Source: Nitrospirillum viridazoti
Lineage (GTDB): Bacteria; Pseudomonadota; Alphaproteobacteria; Azospirillales; Azospirillaceae
Length of the DNA: 64,000 nucleotides
Assembly: GCF_007827975.1 (NCBI RefSeq)
Contig: NZ_VITT01000009.1
Direction: 5' to 3' (one strand)
Shown: positions 47,301 through 51,080 of the stretch, piece after piece
Position numbering within the stretch: the stretch's first letter is position 1
Layout: each line of letters opens with the position of its first letter
The notes under the pieces: generated by a model
Seen by the model: only the letters and a program-made list of their open reading frames with translations
Databases searched by the model: none
What the model was told of the DNA's origin: nothing
Position numbers and translations under genes: made by a program

Positions 47301-49324
47301 CCGGCGATGCTGGCGACACCGGAAATGGACAGCAGGTTGGTGCCCAGGGCCAAAGTGCCCGACGCCGACGTCTGGGCGAAATTGCCGGTGAGGCTGATGG
47401 TGCCCAACGTACCGAAGGTGATGTTGGCACCGTTGTTGACCAGGGTGTTGGCGCCGACGTTGATGACGTCGTTGATCCGCAGGTTGCCCGAGACCAGCAC
47501 CACGTTGCTGTTGGTGTTGTTGATGGTGCCGATGGAGCCGGCATAACCGGTCAGCGTGCCGATGGTCGTCAGCGTGCCGCCGCGGATGGACAGGTCGTTG
47601 GCGCTGAGGTTGACGATGTCGCCGCGGATGGTGCCGGTGTTGGTCAGCGTGCCCAGGGTGCCGGTGCTGGCGATGTAGAGCGCCGTGGGATAGATGGTGG
47701 ACGTGCCGTTCAGGACCGTGCTGCCCACGCTCACGGAGGCCTGGGCGCCGCCGATGTAATCCATCAGCGGGTTGTAGTAGATCAGTGTCGTGCCGCTGGC
47801 GCCGATGTTGGAGAAGTGCGCGCCCGTGGGCGCCAGGACGCTGCCGAACGCCGCGCCCACGTTGGAGATGCCCGTGGGGGAATAGATCAGGCTGGCGGCG
47901 GTGCCGACGATGTAGTTGCTGGCGCTGCTGAAGGACGGGACGATGGTGCCGGTGATCAGGGTGGCACGACCGGTGACGGTCAGCCCGCTGGTGGTCAGGG
48001 TGTTGGTGGTCAGTGTCTGGTAGTAGTTGCCGGTAATGGTGGACCCGGCGGCGATTGTCAGGTTGGTGCCCTGGCTGATCAGGGTGCCGGTGCCCACGTT
48101 GATGTTGTCGTTCAGCAGCAAGCTGCCGCCCGTCACCACCAGGTTGGCCAGGGTGCTGATGATCGAGCCCTTGCCCGAGGCGCCGGTGATGGTGCCCCGG
48201 CCGCCAGCGGTGTCGCCCGTGATGGTCAGGACGTTGGTGCCGTTATTGATGACGTTGCCGATGATGAGGCCGGCGTTGTTCAGGACCCCCAGATAACCGT
48301 TATGGGTGACCGAGGCGTTGCCGCTGGTCTTGGCGATGACGATGCCGCCCTGGATGGTGCCGATGCTGGTGTTGACCAGGTTGGCGATGGAACCGCCGGC
48401 GCCAACGGAAACGCCGATGCTGCCGCTGATCAGGCCCGAGTTGGTCAGGGTGGAAAGGGTGCCGTCCTGGCCGACATGGCTGTGGAAAATAGCGGTGGGG
48501 CCGAAGCCGCCGTAATTCCGCACCTCCACGCCCGGGCCGGAATCATTGACGATGGTGCCGGAATTGTTGATCGAGCCGACGACGCCGAAGATGTTCACGG
48601 CACCGGTGCCGCCGGAATTGCCGCGCAGGGTGCCGGTGTTGATGATGGTGCCGACCGTGCTGATGGTGGTGACGACGTCGACGTCGATAGCGCCGCCCAC
48701 GGAGCTGTAGATGTAGCCGCTGTTGGTCAGCGTGCCGATGCTGCCGCCGGTTATGTTCAGCGCGCTGTTGCCGTTGGCCAGGATGGTGCCGGCATTGCTG
48801 AAGCCGGCGATCTTCACGCCATCCCGGATCCGGATGGCGCCATTGCCGCCATCCGACGAGATAATGCCCGTGGCACTGTTCACGAAGGTGCCGATGGTGG
48901 TGTAGGCGCTGATGCCGTAAGTGATCGTGCCGCTGGTGGTGGTGAAGGTGGGCGTGCCCGTCAGGACGATGGCGGCGCTGCCGCCCGTCGTGCCGGTACC
49001 GCCGATGATGTTGTTGTTGATGAAGGCGGTCAGGGTCTTGCCGCCGGTGACGCTGAAGCCGGCGTAGTTGGTGCTGCCGCTCGTCGTGGAGGCCACCAGC
49101 GTACCGTTGTTGATGACGGTGCCGAGCGTGCCCGTCCAGATGAAGGACGTGCAATGCGCCGCAGAGCCGATGGTCGAACTGGTTGAGAAGCTGCCGCAGG
49201 CGCTGGCCCAGGCTGATTTCGGGGCCGCCAGGCCCACGCCGATGGCCAGCGCCGATGCGCCCAGCAGAAAAGCCTGCTGCGTCTTCTTCGTGCCCTGACC
49301 GCGCGTGATCGCCTGCTTCGCCAT
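29303..49324 (-). CDS. Giant autotransporter (type Va secretion) with modular repeat passenger
   Basis: A single open frame of 6,673 codons. Residues 1-40 are an extended signal peptide (basic start with KKTQQ, hydrophobic FLLGASALAIGVGLAAP, cleavage after AWA). The passenger, to about residue 6390, is built from related modules: N-x-GTI/NSGTI strings, 'LLLND-VNVG--T-VN-GA', 'VTGNYSQS-GTL', 'YLVG---LV-GG-GSSYTG' and 'NDYVG' (about 19 DY(V/I)G marks). It is poor in charge and rich in Gly, Thr, Ser and Asn, as in beta-helical passengers. The last 285 residues form an autotransporter barrel (REGVIWGEVVGAG, VLGADWFASDEVMAGLAF) ending in SWSF, the aromatic end used for outer-membrane insertion. 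An in-frame ATG at 49483 is rejected because the signal peptide starts at 49324. Likely function: adhesion or surface coat; no ligand can be inferred. Confidence 0.92.
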   Translation of the reverse strand: MAKQAITRGQGTKKTQQAFLLGASALAIGVGLAAPKSAWASACGSFSTSSTIGSAAHCTSFIWTGTLGTVINNGTLVASTTSGSTNYAGFSVTGGKTLTAFINNNIIGGTGTTGGSAAIVLTGTPTFTTTSGTITYGISAYTTIGTFVNSATGIISSDGGNGAIRIRDGVKIAGFSNAGTILANGNSALNITGGSIGTLTNSGYIYSSVGGAIDVDVVTTISTVGTIINTGTLRGNSGGTGAVNIFGVVGSINNSGTIVNDSGPGVEVRNYGGFGPTAIFHSHVGQDGTLSTLTNSGLISGSIGVSVGAGGSIANLVNTSIGTIQGGIVIAKTSGNASVTHNGYLGVLNNAGLIIGNVINNGTNVLTITGDTAGGRGTITGASGKGSIISTLANLVVTGGSLLLNDNINVGTGTLISQGTNLTIAAGSTITGNYYQTLTTNTLTTSGLTVTGRATLITGTIVPSFSSASNYIVGTAASLIYSPTGISNVGAAFGSVLAPTGAHFSNIGASGTTLIYYNPLMDYIGGAQASVSVGSTVLNGTSTIYPTALYIASTGTLGTLTNTGTIRGDIVNLSANDLSIRGGTLTTIGTLTGYAGSIGTINNTNSNVVLVSGNLRINDVINVGANTLVNNGANITFGTLGTISLTGNFAQTSASGTLALGTNLLSISGVASIAGTVLSNFTTTVNHTLGEAITVISAAGGLTMGYGTLTGVVSSSGTGINVTGTTVGNNLLAMVQNYYIAGTYGTITNTGTLTAASAVYVASTGTLGAVSNTGVIQGSIVNNSVRDLTLIGGTGTTYGTFTGVTGTAVGSIVNTASNVTLSGNVALNDHVNVTGHTLVNNGGSLYLGSIINVTGNYSQTGGTLAERSAVSGGELIVSGAAVVSGVNYTVVGATGAYHYLQGPAGVTPIIAGGVGSSYTSITYDSGITGLTLGGYTQGTSLWGTVLNDYVGDSLASISIGSGTLLATPAGVATLIYIAGAGTLGTLSNSGTIQGNIANNGSADLNLRGGSSTWGTFAGAGGTLGTITNTNSNVVVSGGQVYLADQVNVGSGLLYNTGGTLGVAPGVTVTGNYLQNNANGTLVLGVGAPLVVSGSATISDGYVKVGSFDSLTNHVAGETTILVQAGAASSYSLVSSQTVPVVQSNVGGLGVIGTQVGNNLQAVVENDYFGTSTAAFTQAGTIVLGTNSQASAALYVAGTATIGTLTNTGVLNGEANLGNGIFMGSSGTLGASIGTLVNSGTIAGRVGVANYNGVIGTIDNSGQILDSLPNSGIYNGNTITLVNNQVAGTIAGAFGIANSNLLGTILNAGLVAGSVTSGSTTAVGIANYGTLNTLTNSGLIMATAARIADGVLNYGTLGTLTNATGGTIGASGTIVSGTSNIIAGVSNGGTIGTLTNSGLVTVTGRNTVTGFNVVAGIANLSSGTIGVLSNASTITATGSITDFSGSRLAGLFNSGMIGTLSNSVGGVINGLDNYTGGNITQLTNAGVITSASRSALFNEGTIGNLSNSGTIQGPTALRLGSSGTIGTFTNSGTIAGSILNGASTALTIGGGAGTVVGVLTGVSGSVGSADKGRITSTGADLVFGTGNLLLNDDITATGRTVANSGASLRLSNTVIITGAYTQGATGTLVLGSGALLSVTGAATVTAGTVTSSGFNAAGNYLAGGSNVTLVQGGAGSSYNTTVVAGGGITGLGLTGSVSGNNLLAVVGNDYVGSSLGSIVNSGSLSYSGANTGAVYVAGTGSLGTLVNSGTIAGSIAVEVAAGGTLGQVVNTGTVSGNLVNLSTNGLVLSGGTVAGTYAGGTITSTLANVTLASGAMVLADAVNVGAGTLVNGGATVQLASIVSVTGNYSQSTGTLVLGTSGELVVSGAATLTGGAVAATLSATGNYIAGQGGTTLVAGGVGSSYSGVSLQANTIAGLVAAAGGVGTNLVVTGVNDYVGTLLPTLNNTGSIGGMQTALFVRSTGSIGTVSNSGTLAGVGAVTGYGASIAGTIGTLTNSGVVSGDGTNGGYGLLNRGTIGTLVNTVGGTFAGLAGTVGYGLINQSILNTVVNYGLMTGHDGGLQNMGTIQLLDNAAGGTIRSNSASAQQGLRNDGTIVTLLNDGLIGNNYGLFQAAGTIQTLVNNGTIAANASGVYMSAAIGTISNSGTISAAHKAIVANSTLTALLNSGTLKGTQALAIGVNGRVGTISNSGVIQGNIVNTGTVGLTIGGGANGTVGTLTGFTGHGTITNTASNVVFSSGDLLLNDNINVGSQTVVNGGASLSLATLTTITGTYSQTSGTLAVTPGTSQLTVSGAASITGGTVKANFTSAGTYLVGTATLVSSSGASSYAGAVVTANSVTGLATGSSIISGNNLLLAIRNDYVGGGLATLANTGSIGGVQTAAYIAATGSVGTLSNSGTLMGTVNALAISAGGSLGTLVNTGALQGNITNASTNALTIVGGNGGTVGTLTGVSGSIGTLSSTGANVVLAGGNLLLNDQVNVTGQTLANNGASVRLGTLLTVTGNYSQSTGTLDVGGNRLVVTGAAVMTGGTVAASLTNGNYLVGQAGPTLVAGGTNSSYTGLSYASGVTGLELTGTQVGTNLRAVSLNDYVGTVLGSLNNTGTISANNAVYVAATGTLATLSNTGTLLGANAALNNLGSIGTITIGTLTGTGTTTSYGTVGLLQGAVGVTNAGSIGTLVSYATIIGTTGAAVDNQGAVYSLGNAGTITGVTAGINNAGSIGGLVNANQITGSIGISNTGTIGFLQNFIFPVDSLTTFIGSINGSATGLSNAGVLGTLINAGAITGSIGLNNSGTVLGLANYLFPTGSLTAVMGSITGSATGVRNTGVIGTLLNMGVISGGNYALYNGAGATLGTIANAGTISGNIANLSTGDLVIAGGGGTLAGGTISNTASNVVFTGGAQVVNDALNVGSHTVVNSGASLTLAGNISVTGNYSQASGTLLVNPSTAQLVVSGAASITGGAVVSTLSSTSNYLVGDAYTLVQGGAGSNYTGVTIATTGVTGLGGTVSTATVGSGLDLLLAVTTDYVGTVLGTLTNSGTINAATAVYIAGTGSLGTLVNTGALQGNITNASTNAFTILGGNGGTVGTLTGFSGSIGTLSSTGANVVLGGGNLLLNDQVNVGGNTLVNSGASVRLGTILTVTGNYSQSAGTLSVGGGRLVVSGGATLSGGTVLTSVSGTANYLVGQAGTATLVAAGAASNYSGVSVGALNNITGLALVGTQAGNNLVTSGANDYVGTLLASASNSGTITAPTAALYVAATGSLGTFINSGRLSASNGTNAYGAFNGGTIGTLANSGLITGSASGSPSSAGYGLFNTGRINALVNSIGGTLSNTGTTGNGLYNSGYINSIGNAGLITGSSPALNNDGTIAVIDNSGTIRSTAGTRTGITNHGSIASLINSGVISGYSAIYQASGSIAALLNTGTIAATGDALFMTANVGTVTNNAGATISAVHTAFYAGGTLSALLNRGTIVGANHALVITSNGRVGTLFNSGLIAGDIANNGTIALTIGGSTGSTIGRLTGATLTNQGTITSTNANMVFSGGKQLLNDMINVGTNTVVNSGTALTLGSTVSITGNYSQSSGTLVVNPGVSQLVVSGLASITGGKVSASLSNTGNYLVGDAYTLVQGTTGSNYTGATLTVTGISGLGSTTSIATIGSNVDMLLAVTNDYIGGTLGSVGNSGTLGGNNAVIVASINASTTGSLGTFNNSGLINANFGISSQGTIGTLLNSGRIIANGTAIYSGGPLASLGSLSNTGTISGVGSSGVALSFGGNVGTITNSGLIHGDGVALYNGGSIGLLANSGTIEGSVINDGASALVIQGGAGTVVGIFTGVSGSIGTIVSTLANVTLAGGNLLLNDQVNVTGQTLANNGASLRLGTILTVTGNYSQSTGTLDVGGNRLVVTGAAVMTGGTVAASLTNGNYLVGQAGPTLVAGGTNSSYTGLSYASGVTGLELTGTQVGTNLRAVSLNDYVGTVLGSLNNTGTISANNAVYVAATGTLATLSNTGTLLGANAALNNLGSIGTITIGTLTGTGTTTSYGTVGLLQGAVGVTNAGSIGTLVSYATIIGTTGAAVDNQGAVYSLGNAGTITGVTAGINNAGSIGGLVNANQITGSIGISNTGTIGFLQNFIFPVDSLTTFIGSINGSATGLSNAGVLGTLINAGAITGSIGLNNSGTVLGLANYLFPTGSLTAVMGSITGSATGVRNTGVIGTLLNMGVISGGNYALYNGAGATLGTIANAGTISGNIANLSTGDLVIAGGGGTLAGGTISNTASNVVFSGGAQVINDALNVGSHTVVNSGASLALGGDISITGNYSQATGTLALSTNHLFVSGVANVSGGVITASVSSIGNYVVGSPTGAILIQGGAGSSYTGVSLTSDVSGLTIATGVDTIGSNVDLVVAAANDYIGGTLGSLGNSGTITGVVTAAYIATTGSLGTLANSGLLDGARYGIRNRGTVGLVDNSGTATGLVGLWNQGVIGTVINTGLLKDAPSAQAAGLNNAGSIGVLTNMGSISSVAYGLYNSGSIGSIDNSGVISATDTVTGRALRNAIGATIAAISNSGTIAGVTALYNQGSVGTIANSGVIAGNVVNTSANALVFTGGTGATIGTLTGATGVGTISSTLANVVLAGGNLALNDQVDVGGTNTLVNSGASLRPTTVIGVTGSYSQSAGTLQVAYGSAQLAVTGAAVLTGGTIAATGVPGTINMLAGVADTVALVAGGTGSSYTGLSYTSDVTGMEVTGSVGGNSLYLAGINDYVGGTLGTLSNSGTISANNAVYVAATGTLGSLTNTGTLLGANAAINNLGSINSILNGTPGTIGSSLGVMVGAVGVANAGSIGTLTSYGTILGTTGAAIDNQGALFGLGNAGTMTGATAGVNNAGTLSVFQNAGLVSGSIGVNNTGTIALLGNIGFGTLIGSISGSATGLRNTGVVGTLVNQGLISGGAYALYNGTSAALGTVLNVGTISGNIANLSTGDLVIAGGGGALTGGSISNTASNVVFAGGAQVLGDTIVNVGSHTVVNSGASLTLAGTVTITGNYSQATGTLALGTNHVEVSGVAAISGGTITADISSITNYIVGSSTGVILVQGGAGSSYTGVGIYSGITGLTIGTGVTTIGSNVDLVLAAVNDYIGGTLASLNNTGTVGGVVTAAYIAGTGSLGTLSNSGLLEGERYGINNQGTIGLVSNSGTASGIVGLFNQGTIGTVVNTGLFKDQQDVNAAGLNNTIGASIGALINQGTISSVPYGLYNSGTIASVDNSGVISATDTVSGQGLHNSIAGVIGTITNSGTIAGVVALYNEGSIGTIANSGTIAGSIVNTSANVLVFTGGSGGTVGTLTGTGGIGTITSTLANVELAGGNLVLNDQVNVGSGTLVNSGANVLLTNAISVTGNYSQSAGTLAMGIGSGTAGELLVSGNAAFTGGTVAVTALSGSNLIAGQSYTIAEVGGSLTTSGLSAAATGFSATLGMGANGAATDLLLTLLSDYVSGTLGTLSNTGTINAATAVLITSAGSLGTLANSGAIIGNVVNASANDLVVVGGSNGTVGSFSGGTIRNSLSNLTFASGAVSLGDAIDVTGHTVSNTGAGLTLASDVAVTGNYSQTAGTLSVAGHSLSVSGAAQVTGGVVDAGMSGTANYLVGDSVTLIRGGNGSTYTGATVVSGLTGLDATGAASGSNLLAVAGNDYIGASLATLNVTGTLANTAGGATALYIAGNGTLGALANSGVVSGNVTNVSARDLTITGGSGTVVGAFTGGTIRNTGANVVFASGNVSLGDAIDVGGTHTVSNIGAAIVLTTDVGVNGTYAQSAGSLNVGGHVLTVSGPALVSGGTVSAGVSGVGNYFVGDSVTMIQGGAGSSYTGAVVTSGVTGLSANGATSGGNLLAVAGNDYIGASLATLNVTGALANTAGGATALYIASTGTLGNLANSGLISGNVVNTSTHDLTINGGGNGAVGRFTGGTITNTGANVVFASGAVSLGDAINVATHTVSNAGASIALASDVAVTGNFGQSSGTLAAGGHVLTVSGAATVAGGVVNAGVSAVGNYLAGDSVTLIQGGTGSNYAGATVTSGLTGLSANAVTSGSNLLAAAGNDYIGASLDTLNNTGTVASPTALYIASTGTLGTLANSGALAGNITNLSTGDLIINGGSATAPGTLTGFNGAIGTISNTGSNVRFTGGVQLLNDHINVGSHTVFNSGATLLVNNAINITGSYSQSAGTLAIGVTSQSSYGNLAVSGAAAFTGGSVLLQGVGSGAGALQAGTYTIASGNGLTLSGVDFTATGYTVTSDLVTVGSTTQLVVKVAGKATNYTAVGNAQGGAAVGTGSALDQIAALASNSITTNPQLAAFTQQVLAPLATLSPAAKQVAVAQLSPSQLTPQLTATSVTPTTTAISQHQETVASLMDGSEKGAAAGSNGREGVIWGEVVGAGVLRGTTTEAAGYRASSSGLVLGADWFASDEVMAGLAFSWINSASVGQGVMAGSLTRVGSYQLTAYSVWRPDFADQKLSVEGQVGWGYNHFDQRRDIAFLGARANANYGGEQYLGKVTVGYDLPQQGAFTFTPQYSLRFVRLVNHAYQEHDAGPANLKVDVLGTNAVTQELGLKVDTQWNTGVGLLSPDLRVAWVHDFKDGPIPTTGVLAGVAFASTTGRVNTDGLAVNLGATLQQSETFSLRLEYNGEYRHDYQSHGGVLRASWSF
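36531..37627 (-). repeat. Internal duplication in the autotransporter gene, copy 1
   Basis: About 1,097 bases that I find identical, by reading, to 40662-41758 (offset 4,131 bases, i.e. 1,377 codons). The reading frame is kept. Similarity continues on both sides but with scattered differences. A weaker third relative of the same module set is at about 34400-35000. Confidence 0.8.
40662..41758 (-). repeat. Internal duplication in the autotransporter gene, copy 2
   Basis: Second copy of the block at 36531-37627. It encodes the same module string, including the unusual IGFLQNFIFPVDSLTTFIG and LANYLFPTGSLTAVMG segments, the only places where the passenger shows such phenylalanine/proline-containing insertions. 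Confidence 0.8.
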
Positions 49325-50112
49325 GCCACCTGTCTCCCAACCACTGGTTTGCACCATCGCCGGGTTGAGAGACAAAAAACGCGGCTTTGGGGTACCGCCG
49401 GGGACCATGCCCGACACCCAAATCCGTTTCTTGCCACCCCAACCCTTCTGCCGCGCCCGAAACCCGGGGCCCCGTGCCCCCAAGTTCCTGACCTATCCAA
49501 AGGGGACAGGCGCGCCACCAACTTTTGGGATAGCTGGGCAATTCATGTCAATTGCATCTTCAGAGGCTTAAACTATCGGGGAAGGCGAAGAATCCTATTG
49601 GTTAATGTTGCTTAACCATTTTCCCGCACCCAATTTCATCACATTTAGTAACAACTTATAAAATTATGGGTGAGGTCCAACCACTCGGCGGTAACCCTTG
49701 CGTACGCAATAGCGAATTTTGAGAAAATAGCGCGATGTGCAGCGACCATCTGCGCGAAGTCTTTACCACTTTTTAAACGTTGCTCTCATGGCCGAAGGGC
49801 GCACCGCAGTCCAACAGCCGCCCCGCTCAATTGGACAAGCTATCCTAATGCACCAACCGGCCTCGGCTCCCGGAACCTGGCGAAAGCCATCCGTTATAAC
49901 CTTTAGTTTATATTCTGACGGTTGCAGCCGGGCCGTCACCGGCGACTCAGATCTTCCGGCGCCAAGAGTCGCGTCCCGGCCAGGGCCGCTTCAGCCTGGT
50001 CGTCCTCAACCGATCGCGTCGGTGAACAATTGGCGGCCTGCCGAGTTCAGGGGAAACGTAAATGGTTCAAGGCCTACGCCACCTACCGCCAACGTGATCT
50101 AAAAGCGCCGCC
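49325..50112. other. Region upstream of the giant autotransporter
   Basis: Almost 800 bases without a supported gene. Bases 49540-49720 are A+T-rich, and on the minus strand carry TTGACA at 49551-49546, a possible -35 for the autotransporter, though no good -10 follows. An inverted repeat TGGTTAA-6-TTAACCA lies at 49599-49618 and may be an operator. On the plus strand GGAAC at 49872-49876 is followed after 15 bases by CGTT, one base short of the usual general-stress spacing, some 220 bases before the isochorismatase-like gene. Confidence 0.4.
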
Positions 50113-50715
50113 ATGAATTGGACGCCGACGCCAGCCACCGTGCACCTCTGCCTGGACATGCAGCGCCTGTTCTCGCCAGAACACCCCGCCGGCCCCTGGC
50201 CGACCCCCTGGTTGCCCCGTATCCTACCGATGGTGGCCGCCATCGCCGAACGCTTTCCCACGCGCACCGTTTTCACCCGCTTCATCCCGCCACGGACACC
50301 GGAGACCATGCCCGGGACCTGGCGTCCCTATTACGAACGCTGGCGTCACGCCACCCGGGACCATCTTCCCCCCGACGCCCTGGAGTTGCTGGCTCCCCTG
50401 GCCCGGCTATGCCCCCCGGCCGCCGTGGTGGACAAGCCGGTCTATTCCGCCTTCATTCGAAGCACGCTGGCGTCCCTGCTGCGGCAGCGCGGGGCCGATG
50501 GCCTGGTTGTCACGGGGTGCGAGACCGATGTCTGCGTGTTGGCCACGGTGCTTGACGCCGTCGACCTGGGCTATCCCGTCTGCGTGGTGACCGATGCCGT
50601 CTGCAGCTCCGTCGACACGTCCCATGACGCCGTGCTGACCTTGTACCGCACCCGGTTCGCCCAGCAGGTCATCACCCTGACCACCGAAGAGCTGCTGAAC
50701 GGCTGGCCGAGTTGA
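50113..50715 (+). CDS. Isochorismatase-family cysteine hydrolase
   Basis: 200 aa; hydrolase of the PncA/nicotinamidase-isochorismatase superfamily. The catalytic triad residues are visible: Asp in VHLCLDMQRLF (residue 15), Lys in VVDKPVYSAF (about residue 115) and Cys in TGCETDVCVLATVLDAVDLG. The family hydrolyses amides (nicotinamide, ureas, carbamates) or isochorismate; the exact substrate is not evident. Its ribosome site is weak. It stands alone, facing the DUF2795 gene with a hairpin between. Confidence 0.88.
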   Translation: MNWTPTPATVHLCLDMQRLFSPEHPAGPWPTPWLPRILPMVAAIAERFPTRTVFTRFIPPRTPETMPGTWRPYYERWRHATRDHLPPDALELLAPLARLCPPAAVVDKPVYSAFIRSTLASLLRQRGADGLVVTGCETDVCVLATVLDAVDLGYPVCVVTDAVCSSVDTSHDAVLTLYRTRFAQQVITLTTEELLNGWPS

Positions 50716-50731
50716 CGGCCCGAAAAAAGTT

Positions 50732-50759
50732 CGGGCGGACACCCGCCGGTATCCGCCCG
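50732..50759. terminator. Hairpin between convergent genes
   Basis: An 8-base-pair G+C stem (50732-50739 with 50752-50759) lies between the isochorismatase-like gene and the oppositely oriented DUF2795 gene. No T-run. Confidence 0.4.
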
Positions 50760-50787
50760 TTGCATCCAGGTCCAGGCCGCGCGCCCG

Positions 50788-51024
50788 TCAGTGCTTGCGC
50801 CGCGATCCGAAGGTACCGTCGTCCGCCTCGCCATACCCTTTCATCACGTCGGCCGCTGTTTCGTAGTCGGCGTCCGGCATGGCCTCCAGCATGTCAAGCA
50901 CCTCTCCCTCCGCGCCGTTCTCCTTCGCCTTGCGGATCAGCGCCTGCTTGTCGGCCGGGAAATCGATGCCCTTCAGATAATGGGTAACATTGGCGGGCGA
51001 GTGCCCGCCCAGTCCTCGCGTCAT
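50788..51024 (-). CDS. DUF2795 domain protein
   Basis: Small acidic protein (78 aa) matching DUF2795: SPANVTHYLKGIDFPADKQA followed by LIRKAKENGAEGEVLDMLEAMPD. Function unknown; members often accompany stress genes. The ribosome site GGGAGAC precedes the ATG. It is 56 bases downstream of the KGG-like repeat protein gene on the same strand, with a hairpin between, so it is likely expressed with it at a reduced level. Confidence 0.85.
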   Translation of the reverse strand: MTRGLGGHSPANVTHYLKGIDFPADKQALIRKAKENGAEGEVLDMLEAMPDADYETAADVMKGYGEADDGTFGSRRKH

Positions 51025-51048
51025 GTCCGGTCTCCCGTCTTAAAGGGA

Positions 51049-51072
51049 GGACGGGGCGCGATCGCCCCGTCC
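51049..51072 (-). terminator. Intercistronic hairpin
   Basis: A perfect 10-base-pair stem (51049-51058 with 51063-51072) and CGAT loop lies right after the repeat-protein stop. The minus-strand tail CTCCCTTTAAG is not a real T-run, so partial read-through to the DUF2795 gene is possible. Confidence 0.5.
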
Positions 51073-51080
51073 CCGAAGGA

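Noticed and set aside
29213..49186. Several very long open frames on the plus strand opposite the autotransporter gene (up to about 2,100 codons)
   Set aside because: They follow from the high third-position G+C and the repetitive minus-strand gene. Their proteins are strings of Ala/Gly/Asp/Val/Arg without any family pattern, and none has a credible ribosome site.
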